Shown: piece after piece, positions 17,334-25,186 of the stretch | Numbering within the stretch: position 1 is the stretch's first letter | Layout of the letters: each line of letters begins with the position of its first letter | Source: Magnetococcales bacterium DC0425bin3 | Lineage (GTDB): Bacteria > Pseudomonadota > Magnetococcia > Magnetococcales > DC0425bin3 | Length of the DNA: 32,179 nt | NCBI GenBank assembly: GCA_002753665.1 | Contig: PEAP01000026.1 | Coordinates: 1 to 32,179 of the forward strand | Direction: 5' to 3' | The notes under the pieces: model-generated | What the model was told of the DNA's origin: nothing | Databases searched by the model: none | The model's input: the letters and a program-made list of their open reading frames with translations, nothing else | Made by a program: the position numbers and the translations under genes

Positions 17334-17750
17334 ATGGAGTGGCTGGAACAAAACGGTCTGCTGTTGCTGATGCTGGCGGTCTTCGGCTACCTCCTGCTGT
17401 GGGATCGGCTCATGGCCCGGGTCCTGGGGGTCGAGACCATCACGGTCCACGATCTGTCCAACAAGCTCGGCGGGGACGATCCTCCCCTGCTGGTGGATGT
17501 GCGCACGCCCCGGGAATTCCAGGCCGGTCATGTCAAACAGGCCATCTCCGTGCCCCTGTCGGAACTGGGCAGCCGCCGGGAGCAGATCGTGCGCAAGAAC
17601 GAAGGCCGGGCGGTGGCGGTGATCTGTCAGTCGGGCAACCGTTCCGTCAAAGGTTCGGTCGCCTTCAGGCGGGCGGGGGCCAAAACGGTCTATAACGTGG
17701 CCGGCGGTCTGTCCCACTGGCGGGCCCAGGGGTACTCGGTCCTGAAATAA
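17334..17750 (+). CDS. Membrane-anchored rhodanese (sulfurtransferase)
   Basis: A 138-residue single-domain rhodanese with one N-terminal membrane helix (residues 8-24). The active-site loop is CQSGNRS (98-104), the six-residue loop typical of sulfurtransferases, with the catalytic Cys C98 that carries a persulfide. DVRTPREFQAGHV (55-67) is the conserved substrate-side motif. It likely transfers sulfane sulfur at the inner membrane; the acceptor is not known. I chose ATG 17334, which has GGAG 9 bases upstream; the upstream in-frame ATG at 17310 has none. It follows the ArsR gene in the same direction, suggesting it is the regulator's target. Confidence 0.9.
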   Translation: MEWLEQNGLLLLMLAVFGYLLLWDRLMARVLGVETITVHDLSNKLGGDDPPLLVDVRTPREFQAGHVKQAISVPLSELGSRREQIVRKNEGRAVAVICQSGNRSVKGSVAFRRAGAKTVYNVAGGLSHWRAQGYSVLK

Positions 17751-17788
17751 CCGGCCGCGGCGCCAGGCAGAATCAGGGGGCGGGACCG

Positions 17789-18478
17789 ATGGCCCTGGAA
17801 GAAGAGATCAAGCTCACCGTGCCGGCGGCCGGCATCCTGGAGGCGGTGCTGGCGGATCCTGAGGTGCAGCGTCGGGCCATCGGTCCCCTGCGGCTCCGCC
17901 CCTTTCTGGCCATCTATTACGACACACCGCACCAGGATCTCCTGGCCCAATGCCTCGCCTTTCGCGCCCGGCGCGTGGCGGGGCAGTGGTGGGCCGGTCT
18001 CAAAGGCCAGGGCCGTGTGGTGGACGGAGTCTCCCAACGGGAGGAGTGGGAAGCGCGGTTTCCGGGTCCCATTGAGCGCTTTGGCCAACTGCCCCCGGGG
18101 GAACTGCGGGAACGGGTGCTGGCCATCGTGGCGGCGGAACAACCCCTGGAAAAATTGCTCACCACCGACATCACCCGCCGGGTTCTGGACCTGGAGCTGG
18201 AGGAGGGCAGCCGCGTCGAACTGGCCCTGGACCAGGGCCTCATCGAGGCCGGCGGCCGGCAGCGAGAGATCCTGGAAGTGGAACTGGAACGCCTGTCCGG
18301 CCCCCTGGAACCGCTGATCCGCTTCGGCAGGGAACTGGCCCACCGCCACCACCTGACACCGGCGCGCCTTTCGAAATACCATCAGGGCCTGGAGCTGTTG
18401 GGCTTGCTGACCGTGGAAGCCGGGAAGCGGCTTGCATCGGTGGAGGGAGGCTTCCTCCATCCATCTAAAGTTGGGTAG
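17789..18478 (+). CDS. CYTH domain protein (probable triphosphatase)
   Basis: A 229-residue CYTH-fold protein. The signature ExExK is at the N-terminus (MALEEEIKLT; E4, E6, K8), and further tunnel strands are visible: YYDTP, LAFRARRV, EEWEARF, RVELALDQG and EILEVELERL. CYTH enzymes hydrolyse inorganic triphosphate or related triphosphates in a metal-dependent way; bacterial examples include YgiF and the tripolyphosphatase family. No CHAD domain is fused here. The specific substrate is not determined from sequence. It lies 38 bases after the rhodanese and 22 bases before threonine synthase. Confidence 0.88.
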   Translation: MALEEEIKLTVPAAGILEAVLADPEVQRRAIGPLRLRPFLAIYYDTPHQDLLAQCLAFRARRVAGQWWAGLKGQGRVVDGVSQREEWEARFPGPIERFGQLPPGELRERVLAIVAAEQPLEKLLTTDITRRVLDLELEEGSRVELALDQGLIEAGGRQREILEVELERLSGPLEPLIRFGRELAHRHHLTPARLSKYHQGLELLGLLTVEAGKRLASVEGGFLHPSKVG

Positions 18479-18500
18479 GAAGAGACAAGGAAATCAGCCA

Positions 18501-19892
18501 GTGCGCTACATCAGCACCCGGGGCGGCGTTGCCCCACTCACCTTCTCCCAGGCGGTCATGATGGGGCTGGCCACCGATGGCGGCCTGCTGCTGCCCGAGG
18601 CGATTCCCACGGTGGCCCCGGACCAGTGGCGGGCCTGGGCCGATCTGCCGTTCCAGGACTTGGCCGTGGCGGTCATGGCCCTGTTCATCGGCGCGGAGGA
18701 AATACCCCGGGCGGATCTCCAGGAGCTGGTGCGGCGCTCCTTTGCCACCTTTTCCCATCCGGACATCACCCCGGTGGTGCCCCTGGGCCGGGGTCATGTG
18801 CTGGAGCTGTTTCACGGTCCCACCCTGGCCTTCAAGGACGTGGCGTTGCAGTTTCTGGGCAACCTGTTCGAGTACCTCCTGGCCCGGGATGGCGGTATTC
18901 TCAACATTCTGGGAGCCACCTCCGGGGATACCGGTTCCGCCGCCATTCACGGGGTGCGGGGCAAGCGCGGCATCAACATCTTCATCCTCCATCCTCACCA
19001 GCGAGTCTCTCCCATCCAGGAACGGCAGATGACCACGGTGCTGGACGCCAACGTCCACAACATCGCCGTGCAGGGGGATTTCGACGATGGCCAGCGCATC
19101 GTCAAGACCCTGTTCAACGACCTGGAATTCCGCAACGCCTACAGCCTGGGAGCGGTCAACTCCATCAACTGGGCCCGCATCCTGGCCCAGGTGGTCTATT
19201 TCGTTCATGCCTGGGGACGGGTGACCGGCGGTGCCGTCGAGCGGCGGGTCACCTTTGCGGTGCCCACGGGCAATTTCGGTGACATCTTCGCCGGCTATGT
19301 GGCCCGGCGCATGGGATTGCCCATGGAGCGGCTGATTCTGGCCACCAACCGCAACGACATCCTCACCCGCTTCGTCCGGACCGGGGCCTACCGCACCGGG
19401 CAGGTGCAGCCCACCGTCAGCCCCTCCATGGACATTCAGGTCTCGTCCAACTTCGAGCGGTTTCTCTACTACCTGGTGAACGGCGACTGCAGTCGGGTGC
19501 GGGGTTTCATGACGGAGCTGGCCACCACGGGCGGTTTTGCCGTGACTCCAGAGGAGTTGGAACGGACCGCGGAGGTGTTCGAGGCGGCGGCGGTGAGCGA
19601 GGCGGAGACCATCGACCAGATCCGCGCCACCTGGCGGGAGCATCGTTACCTGCTGGATCCCCACACTGCGGTGGGGGTGCGGGCGGTCGGCGACCGGGTC
19701 GGGGTGATCTGTCTGGCCACCGCCCATCCGGCCAAGTTCGGAGAGGCGGTGCAGCGGGCCATCGGCCAGCCCCCGGAACTGCCCCCCGCCCTGGCCGAGC
19801 TGCACGGCAAGGCCACCAGACTGACCGTTCTGCCGGCGGACGCCGGACAGGTCAAACGCTTCATGGTCCAGACCCTGGCGGCGGGACGTTGA
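18501..19892 (+). CDS. thrC: Threonine synthase
   Basis: A 463-residue PLP enzyme that converts O-phospho-homoserine to threonine, the last step of threonine biosynthesis. It begins with the family motif RYISTRGG and continues with a LATDGGLLLPE segment. The PLP lysine is K112 in GPTLAFKDVALQFLGN, and GATSGDTGSAAI binds the cofactor phosphate. PTGNFGDIFAGYVA and SSNFERFLYYL are further family signatures. The start is GTG 18501 with AAGGAA 8 bases upstream; the longer open frame from 18432 would overlap the CYTH gene by 47 bases. It is of the longer, bacterial type (about 430-480 residues). Confidence 0.96.
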   Translation: MRYISTRGGVAPLTFSQAVMMGLATDGGLLLPEAIPTVAPDQWRAWADLPFQDLAVAVMALFIGAEEIPRADLQELVRRSFATFSHPDITPVVPLGRGHVLELFHGPTLAFKDVALQFLGNLFEYLLARDGGILNILGATSGDTGSAAIHGVRGKRGINIFILHPHQRVSPIQERQMTTVLDANVHNIAVQGDFDDGQRIVKTLFNDLEFRNAYSLGAVNSINWARILAQVVYFVHAWGRVTGGAVERRVTFAVPTGNFGDIFAGYVARRMGLPMERLILATNRNDILTRFVRTGAYRTGQVQPTVSPSMDIQVSSNFERFLYYLVNGDCSRVRGFMTELATTGGFAVTPEELERTAEVFEAAAVSEAETIDQIRATWREHRYLLDPHTAVGVRAVGDRVGVICLATAHPAKFGEAVQRAIGQPPELPPALAELHGKATRLTVLPADAGQVKRFMVQTLAAGR

Positions 19893-19916
19893 CGGACCCG
19901 CACAGCCCGGTTTTCC

Positions 19917-20435
19917 TCAGCGGGGCACCTGCACCCCCCCACGCTGCATCAGTTCGTTGACCATGGGATGATGCATCAGGCGTTGCACCCGGGGGTCGGC
20001 GGACAGGGTCTTGAGGTCCTGGCCGGCCTGGATGCGCCGCATCAGGTCGGGGTCGTTGAGTACCGCCCGGACATCCGGGTCGCCCTGCAACTGGAGGACG
20101 CGCTGCATCAGTTGGGGATCGGCGGCCAGGGCGGCGTTGACGCCACCCAGGGCCTGCTGCACGGCCGGATGGCTGTAGTCGATGGCGCCGCCGGTGTCCG
20201 CGGCCGGTTTTGTATCGGTTTGGACATTGGTCTGGGTTTTCTTCGTGGCCGGGGGGTCAGCCTCCCGGCTCATCTGGGTTTCGCCGGACCGGCAGGGCTG
20301 GTTGCGCCAGACCACCGGTCCGCCCGGCCCGGAGCCGCATTGGTAGAGATCAGCCGCGGCGAGGGCAGGGGCCAGGGTCAGCAGCGCCAGGATCCTGCGG
20401 ACCAGGGTCCGCGGCCAGGGCCGACGGGACATCAT
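19917..20435 (-). CDS. Exported small protein with DUF4124-like N-terminus and DP-repeat C-terminus
   Basis: A 172-residue protein with a Sec signal peptide (cleavage near ALAA|AD). The mature N-terminus DLYQCGSGPGGPVVWRNQPC resembles DUF4124, a short two-Cys domain of exported proteins. After a polar, Thr/Lys-rich linker comes a helical region with repeated Asp-Pro marks (DPQLMQRV, DPDVRAVL, DPDLMRRI, DPRVQRLM), like STI1/Hop DP domains that bind hydrophobic peptides. A periplasmic chaperone-like role is a guess. The ATG at 20435 follows the synthetase-domain gene stop after 4 bases, so the two are co-transcribed; an upstream GTG at 20462 would overlap that gene by 23 bases and place extra residues before the signal. 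Confidence 0.75.
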   Translation of the reverse strand: MMSRRPWPRTLVRRILALLTLAPALAAADLYQCGSGPGGPVVWRNQPCRSGETQMSREADPPATKKTQTNVQTDTKPAADTGGAIDYSHPAVQQALGGVNAALAADPQLMQRVLQLQGDPDVRAVLNDPDLMRRIQAGQDLKTLSADPRVQRLMHHPMVNELMQRGGVQVPR

Positions 20436-20439
20436 CACG

Positions 20440-21525
20440 TCACCAACGTTCCAGGTCGTCACCGAACATGTCCCTTTCGAGCAGTGTGCCGAACGCGGTC
20501 TTGTCCAGATGGGTCAGCAGCTGGTCGGCTTTTTCGGAGGTCGTCGCCAAAGCATAACACATCATCAGCACCGAAATCCCCTGCCACAGGGAGGCATAGT
20601 CTTTTTGGGCATCGCGCTGGGAGAACTGCTTGCCGATGCCCAGGACGGCCTGCCGGTGGGAGCGCAGTTCGTTTTCCAGTGCGGTGAGGTGGCGAATGCC
20701 CAATTGTCCAAGATTTTCTGCCAGTTGCAGGACGAAGGCCTCGCTGAAGACGGTGTCGGTACGGAAGATGGTGGCCAGCCGCGCATCCAGGTCCTTCACC
20801 AGGCTGTTGCCCTGGAGAAAATCGGTCAGGGCCACTTGGTCGAAGGTTTCCTGGGGTTTGATGGTCCGTTGATCGGGTTCGGTGCGCCGGGCCATCTGAT
20901 AGGGACGGATGAACTGCTTGATGCCGTTGAGTTCCGAGTCCCCCAACTCCAGCAGAGCGGCCACCCGGGAAAAATGACGGCGGCGTTCCTTGGGAAAGGT
21001 CTCCCGGCTGGTATACCCAAGCTTGGTCTCGAGTTCGGCCCAGGCATGCTGCAATACCGACCGCACCTGGATCTCGGCCTGGAAATCCTTGAACCGCTTG
21101 TATTCGATCAACCGCAGGCGATCGTCCAGCAGGCCGACATTGTAGTAGCGGGACCGGTAACCGAACCGTTCCGGATCCAGCAGCTCCCCCCGGTCGACGA
21201 TGACGGCATCGATAATCTTGAATTCCTTGCGAATCACCTCCGCGACCTGATCCACCTCATCCTCGAAATAGGTGATGATGCGGATGCCCACCAGATCGGT
21301 CACCTGCTCCAGACGGGTGATGTGGGAGTCGGGATGGACCAGCTTGCGCCGCAGGCTGTCCCGTTCCTTGACCCGGCCCTGGATGGAATGGACCTCGGGG
21401 CCGTGTTCCTTGAGAAATTCTTCCAGCAAGGTGATCTGCCGGGCCATGAAATCGGCGTAGATGGTGCGGGATTCGTCGTACCGTTCCAGAATTTTCTCGA
21501 TGGTGATGTCGTCAACCGGTTCCAT
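20440..21525 (-). CDS. RelA/SpoT synthetase-domain protein (small alarmone synthetase-like)
   Basis: A 361-residue protein with a single (p)ppGpp-synthetase-type nucleotidyltransferase domain in residues 20-175 and no HD hydrolase, TGS or ACT domain. Motifs: RVKERDSLRRKLV (51-63), DLVGIRIITYF (77-87), FGYRSRYYNV (121-130) and AEIQVRSVLQHAWAEL (150-165), with catalytic-type D77 and E151. Two family positions differ: the usual His after YRS is Tyr (127) and the His after AWAEIE is Thr (167). The C-terminal 180 residues are helical and unrecognised. Activity as an alarmone synthetase, a toxic pyrophosphokinase or neither cannot be settled from sequence. ATG 21525 has GGGA 8 bases upstream. Confidence 0.85.
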   Translation of the reverse strand: MEPVDDITIEKILERYDESRTIYADFMARQITLLEEFLKEHGPEVHSIQGRVKERDSLRRKLVHPDSHITRLEQVTDLVGIRIITYFEDEVDQVAEVIRKEFKIIDAVIVDRGELLDPERFGYRSRYYNVGLLDDRLRLIEYKRFKDFQAEIQVRSVLQHAWAELETKLGYTSRETFPKERRRHFSRVAALLELGDSELNGIKQFIRPYQMARRTEPDQRTIKPQETFDQVALTDFLQGNSLVKDLDARLATIFRTDTVFSEAFVLQLAENLGQLGIRHLTALENELRSHRQAVLGIGKQFSQRDAQKDYASLWQGISVLMMCYALATTSEKADQLLTHLDKTAFGTLLERDMFGDDLERW

Positions 21526-21581
21526 GGTCTATTCCCAGGCGTGAACGGCAGGATGCGGCGGGAGGGTCGGGCTGGGACCGT

Positions 21582-21614
21582 CCCGATATTCGGGAAATTT
21601 TTCCCCAATGGGAA
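21582..21614. other. Two small hairpins in the divergent region
   Basis: CCCGA-TAT-TCGGG (21582-21594) is followed on plus by AAATTTTT, like a short intrinsic terminator, and then TTCCC-CAAT-GGGAA (21601-21614). No plus-strand gene ends here, so they are more likely leader structure of the minus-strand synthetase-domain transcript, or chance. Confidence 0.25.
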
Positions 21615-21674
21615 GAGAAATTCGCCCGTTTCCGGGGCGGATATCCTCCCGGGGACGGGTTTTTGTGGCTGGTT

Positions 21675-21691
21675 TGCAATCGGGTGCAATC
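21675..21691. repeat. TGCAATC direct repeat, 10-base period
   Basis: TGCAATC at 21675-21681 and 21685-21691, on the same face of the helix, about 77 bases before the cyclophilin start. The spacing suits a regulator binding side by side or a promoter-upstream element. Confidence 0.3.
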
Positions 21692-21711
21692 CTGGTAGTC
21701 TGAAGGACGCG

Positions 21712-21728
21712 AAGTCGCGGCGCGACTT
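21712..21728. other. 8-bp palindrome in the cyclophilin leader
   Basis: AAGTCGCG (21712-21719), centre G, CGCGACTT (21721-21728), a perfect inverted repeat ending 39 bases before the TTG start. It could be an operator or, in RNA, a six-pair hairpin with a five-base loop. Confidence 0.4.
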
Positions 21729-21767
21729 TCACGGTCACATAGAGTCAGCTCGAAATCGGAGGCCTGT

Positions 21768-22373
21768 TTGAACATTCACGCAACCAAATGGTCCATTGCG
21801 GCGTGGCTGGGGCTGTGCCTTGCGCTGCTGGCTTCTCCTCTGCATGAAGTCCGGGCCGGGGCAACCCCAAAACAAGGAGCGCAAGACATGGTGGTTTTTT
21901 CCACGTCCATGGGTGACTTCACCATCGAACTGGATGCCGCGAAGGCCCCCATCACGGTGAAGAATTTCCTCACCTATGTCGATGAAGGATTCTATGACGG
22001 TACCATCTTTCACCGGGTGATTCCCGGCTTCATGGTTCAAGGGGGGGGCATGACCCCGGACATGAAGGAGAAACCCAATCATCCCCCCATCAAGAACGAG
22101 GCGAACAACGGCCTGAAGAACACCCGGGGCACCCTGTCCATGGCCCGCACCCAGGTGGTGGACAGCGCCACCTCCCAATTCTTCATCAACGTCAACGACA
22201 ACGAATTCCTCAATCACGGCGGGCGGGATTTCGGCTACGCGGTCTTCGCCCGGGTGGTGGATGGCATGGACGTGGTAGACAAAATCGTCGGAGTCCGCAC
22301 CGGAACCAAGGGCTTCCACGAGAACGTGCCCCTGGAGCCGGTGGTGGTCCGGTCCGCAAAACGCAAGGAGTGA
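21768..22373 (+). CDS. Cyclophilin-type peptidyl-prolyl isomerase, possibly with two starts
   Basis: A 201-residue protein that catalyses cis-trans isomerisation of peptidyl-prolyl bonds. From TTG 21768 (GGAGG 4 bases upstream) it has a signal peptide ending near VRA|GA, giving a periplasmic enzyme. The cyclophilin domain starts at residue 42: [12 protein letters not shown], then [14 protein letters not shown] with the catalytic Arg, then SQFFINV and [14 protein letters not shown] second start, ATG 21888 (residue 41), lies exactly at the domain boundary with AAGGAG 8 bases upstream, a better ribosome site than the first. It would give a 161-residue cytoplasmic form of usual PpiB size. Both forms may be made; which dominates cannot be told from sequence. 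Confidence 0.92.
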   Translation: MNIHATKWSIAAWLGLCLALLASPLHEVRAGATPKQGAQDMVVFSTSMGDFTIELDAAKAPITVKNFLTYVDEGFYDGTIFHRVIPGFMVQGGGMTPDMKEKPNHPPIKNEANNGLKNTRGTLSMARTQVVDSATSQFFINVNDNEFLNHGGRDFGYAVFARVVDGMDVVDKIVGVRTGTKGFHENVPLEPVVVRSAKRKE

Positions 22374-22393
22374 TGTCTTTCGACCGTCCAGCG

Positions 22394-22442
22394 GCGGGGG
22401 GCGTGGCCCGGTTGCCGGGCGCCTCCCCCCGCGTGGGCCCGG
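22394..22442. other. Nested GC-rich hairpin before the M20 gene
   Basis: GCGGGGGG (22394-22401) pairs with CCCCCCGC (22435-22442); inside the loop, GCCCGG (22406-22411) pairs with CCGGGC (22415-22420). The structure fills most of the 79-base gap between the cyclophilin and peptidase genes. It ends 10 bases before the ATG, so it may affect access to the ribosome site or terminate part of the transcript. Confidence 0.4.
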
Positions 22443-22452
22443 AGAACCGGCC

Positions 22453-23571
22453 ATGGATCCCGTCCAACTGACGCGCACGCTGCTCGCCATCGATACCCGC
22501 AATCCGCCGGGCAACGAACTGGACTGCGCCAACCATCTGGCCGGACTGCTGGAAGCCGGCGGTCTGGAGGTCCGTTGCCATCCTTTGGCCCCCCGGCGGG
22601 CCAGCCTCAGCGCCCTGCTGCCTGGCCGGGACGACGATCCGCCGCTGTGTTTCACCGGCCACCTGGACACCGTCCCCCTGGGGGAGACTCCCTGGCAGCG
22701 GGACCCGTTCGCCGGGGAGATTGACGGCGACCTTCTCTACGGCCGGGGCGCCACCGACATGAAGTCGGGCTTGGCGGCCATGGTCTGGGCGGTGCTGGAG
22801 GTGGCTCGGGGCCGCCGGGGCCGCCGGGGGATCCGTCTGATCATGACCGCCGACGAGGAGGTGGGCTGCGGCGGTTCCCGGGCCCTGGTGGGTGATGCAG
22901 GGGCGCTGGGGACGGCCGGTGCCCTGGTGGTGGCCGAACCCACCGGCAACCAGCCGCTGCTGGGGCACAAGGGCGCCCTGTGGCTCAAGGTGCTGGCCCA
23001 GGGCCGGGCCGCCCACGGCTCCATGCCCGGGGAGGGGGACAACGCCATCTACAAGATCGCCCGGGCCGCCCTGGCCCTGGAGCGTTTCGACTTCGCTCAT
23101 CCACCCCATCCCCTGCTGGGCAGCCCCACCCTCAACGTGGGTACCGTTCAGGGTGGCACCCGGGTCAACATCGTGCCGGACCGGGCCGAGCTGGCGGTGG
23201 ACATCCGCATCCTGCCGGATCAGGATCCCGACCGGCTGCTGGAACAGGTGGCCGTCCACCTGGGCCCGGAGGTCACGGTACAGGGGACCCGGGCCACCCA
23301 GGGGGTGATGAGCGATCCCACCGACCCTTGGCTCACCCGGGTGGTGGCGACGGCCCAGGGCCACGGGGTCGTCCTGGGGGATTTGCGCACCGCGCCCTAT
23401 GTTACCGATGCCTCGGTACTCACCCCGGCGCTGGGCGGCCCGCCCACGGTGATCCTGGGCCCCGGGGAGTTCGATCAGGCCCACAAGACCGATGAATACT
23501 GCCTGATTTCCAGAATCCGGCAAGCCGCCGACATCTATCTGGATCTGTGCCGGGATTGGGTCGGGGGGTGA
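22453..23571 (+). CDS. M20 family metallopeptidase (ArgE/DapE-like)
   Basis: A 372-residue zinc amidohydrolase of the ArgE/DapE/CPG2 family. Metal ligands and catalytic residues are in place: GHLDTVP (H70, D72), YGRGATDMKSG (D102), TADEEVG (E135 catalytic, E136), AEPT (E162) and the C-terminal His in DQAHKTDEY. The lid/dimerisation domain occupies about 170-285. The family removes acyl groups from amino acids or cleaves short peptides; acetylornithine, succinyl-diaminopimelate and other N-acyl substrates are all possible and I cannot choose. GGAG lies 8 bases before the ATG. It runs in the same direction as the cyclophilin gene, with a GC-rich hairpin between. Confidence 0.92.
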   Translation: MDPVQLTRTLLAIDTRNPPGNELDCANHLAGLLEAGGLEVRCHPLAPRRASLSALLPGRDDDPPLCFTGHLDTVPLGETPWQRDPFAGEIDGDLLYGRGATDMKSGLAAMVWAVLEVARGRRGRRGIRLIMTADEEVGCGGSRALVGDAGALGTAGALVVAEPTGNQPLLGHKGALWLKVLAQGRAAHGSMPGEGDNAIYKIARAALALERFDFAHPPHPLLGSPTLNVGTVQGGTRVNIVPDRAELAVDIRILPDQDPDRLLEQVAVHLGPEVTVQGTRATQGVMSDPTDPWLTRVVATAQGHGVVLGDLRTAPYVTDASVLTPALGGPPTVILGPGEFDQAHKTDEYCLISRIRQAADIYLDLCRDWVGG

Positions 23572-23632
23572 CCTTGCCGTGCAGCCCCCGGAACGGTGAC
23601 CCTGTTCCGATTCCACCCTGTCTGGGGGGCCA

Positions 23633-25186
23633 ATGATGCGGGTCCTGTTGTACGATGGTGGCTACGAGACCTTTGCGGTGCAATACCTGCTGGCCAACCT
23701 GCGCCAGCATGGCCACGAGGCACTGCTCTTCTTCGACAACTCCTTCGTGGTGGACTATCTGGCCCAGGATTTCCCCTTCCAGGAGCTGTTCAGCCTGAGT
23801 TGCGCCCAGGTGGCGGAGGACATCCTCGCCCAGCGGCCGCAGGTGGTGGGCTTTTCCATGTTCACCATGTTCTATCAGCGCTATCTGGGAATCATCCGTG
23901 CGCTGAAGGCGCGGCAGCCGGAGCTGATGATCATCGCCGGCGGGTTTCAGCCCACCCTGCTGGGGGAGCGGGTCCTGGCGTCGGCCAATCAGGTGGATTT
24001 CATCCTTCTGGGAGAGTCGGAACTCTCGCTGCCTCCTCTTCTCCAGGCCCTGGAGACCCATGGCCGGGACGGCTGCCTGACCCTGGCGGCCGCGGCCCTG
24101 CCCGGCGTGTGGAACCGCGCCCCGGGGGAGGGGGGTGGGCTGGTGCAGCGGGGCTTCTCCCCCATTCCCCAAGAATTGGACGAAATTCCATTCCCAGTCA
24201 AGGAGTTGCATTACGGATACAACCCCCGCCTGGCCCAGATCTATACGGTCATCGCCAGCCGGGGCTGTCCCTATGTCTGCACCTATTGCAACAGCGCCAC
24301 CATGAACAAGGTCTATCGGGGGGCGCGGGCGCGGTATTACCGGGTGCGGTCGGTGGACAATGTCATCGCCGAGTTGCGCCAGGCCAAGGAGCGGTTCCGG
24401 CCCCGGCAGGTGATGTTCTTCGACGATGTCTTCGCCGGCCAGCGGGATTGGCTGGTGGAGTTTGCCGTCAAGTACCGGCAGGAGATCGACCTGCCCTACT
24501 ACTGCCAGACCAGTCCGCTGATCCACGACGCCGACAGCGTGCGCCTGCTGGCCGAAAGCGGCTGCGTGCAACTGGAGTTCGGATTCCAGAGCGCCAACGC
24601 CCAGGTGCGCAAGGAGGTGCTGGCCCGCACCGAGACCAACGACGGCATGGCCCTGCTGCTGCGGGAGGCCAACGGCCGGGGCATTTTCACCGAACTGGAT
24701 CTCATCGCCAATCTGCCGGGGGAGACGGAAGCCCATCTGGAGGAGTCCTTGGAGTTCATCATCGCCACCCGTCCCAAATGGGTGAACCTCTCCTATCTCC
24801 AGTTTCACCCCCACACCCCCATCACCGCCACGGCCATCCAGACCGGTCTGTTGGGCTCGGAGGATGTGGAACGCATCCAGGAGGGGCGCCACACCACCTC
24901 CATGCGGCTGGTGGCCAAATCCAACCTCGGGCGCCGTCATCGCGTTCTGCCCTTCCAATACTTTGCCGCCTTCGTCTTCCCGGCCGGGTTGGCGCGCCGC
25001 ACCATCCGGTGGCTCGACCGTCCCCTGGTGGGAGCCATCGCCGCCCGATTCGCCTCTTTTTTCCTGTATTTTTCCCGCATTCTCCACAGCTATCTGGACC
25101 GGCGTGACTTTCTGGTGCGGCACCATGTGGTGCGCAGCATGACCGCCATGCGCTGGATTGTCACCCGCAAGGTGTTCGGACCGTGA
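23633..25186 (+). CDS. Radical SAM protein with B12-binding-like N-terminal domain
   Basis: A 517-residue radical SAM enzyme. The N-terminal 150 residues have the Rossmann-like layout of a cobalamin-binding domain (VVGFSMFTMF, MIIAGGFQPTLL, DFILLGESE), but without the DxHxxG cobalt-ligand motif. The radical SAM barrel starts with SRGCPYVCTYCNS (C212, C216, C219 bind the 4Fe-4S cluster), and FGFQS and LIANLPGETEAH are typical of the B12-radical SAM group. The C-terminal 120 residues are Arg- and aromatic-rich with amphipathic helices, perhaps membrane-associated. The reaction is unknown; methylation or ring rearrangement is typical of relatives. It is the first gene of a tightly packed set; its stop overlaps the next start (GTGA). 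Confidence 0.9.
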   Translation: MMRVLLYDGGYETFAVQYLLANLRQHGHEALLFFDNSFVVDYLAQDFPFQELFSLSCAQVAEDILAQRPQVVGFSMFTMFYQRYLGIIRALKARQPELMIIAGGFQPTLLGERVLASANQVDFILLGESELSLPPLLQALETHGRDGCLTLAAAALPGVWNRAPGEGGGLVQRGFSPIPQELDEIPFPVKELHYGYNPRLAQIYTVIASRGCPYVCTYCNSATMNKVYRGARARYYRVRSVDNVIAELRQAKERFRPRQVMFFDDVFAGQRDWLVEFAVKYRQEIDLPYYCQTSPLIHDADSVRLLAESGCVQLEFGFQSANAQVRKEVLARTETNDGMALLLREANGRGIFTELDLIANLPGETEAHLEESLEFIIATRPKWVNLSYLQFHPHTPITATAIQTGLLGSEDVERIQEGRHTTSMRLVAKSNLGRRHRVLPFQYFAAFVFPAGLARRTIRWLDRPLVGAIAARFASFFLYFSRILHSYLDRRDFLVRHHVVRSMTAMRWIVTRKVFGP

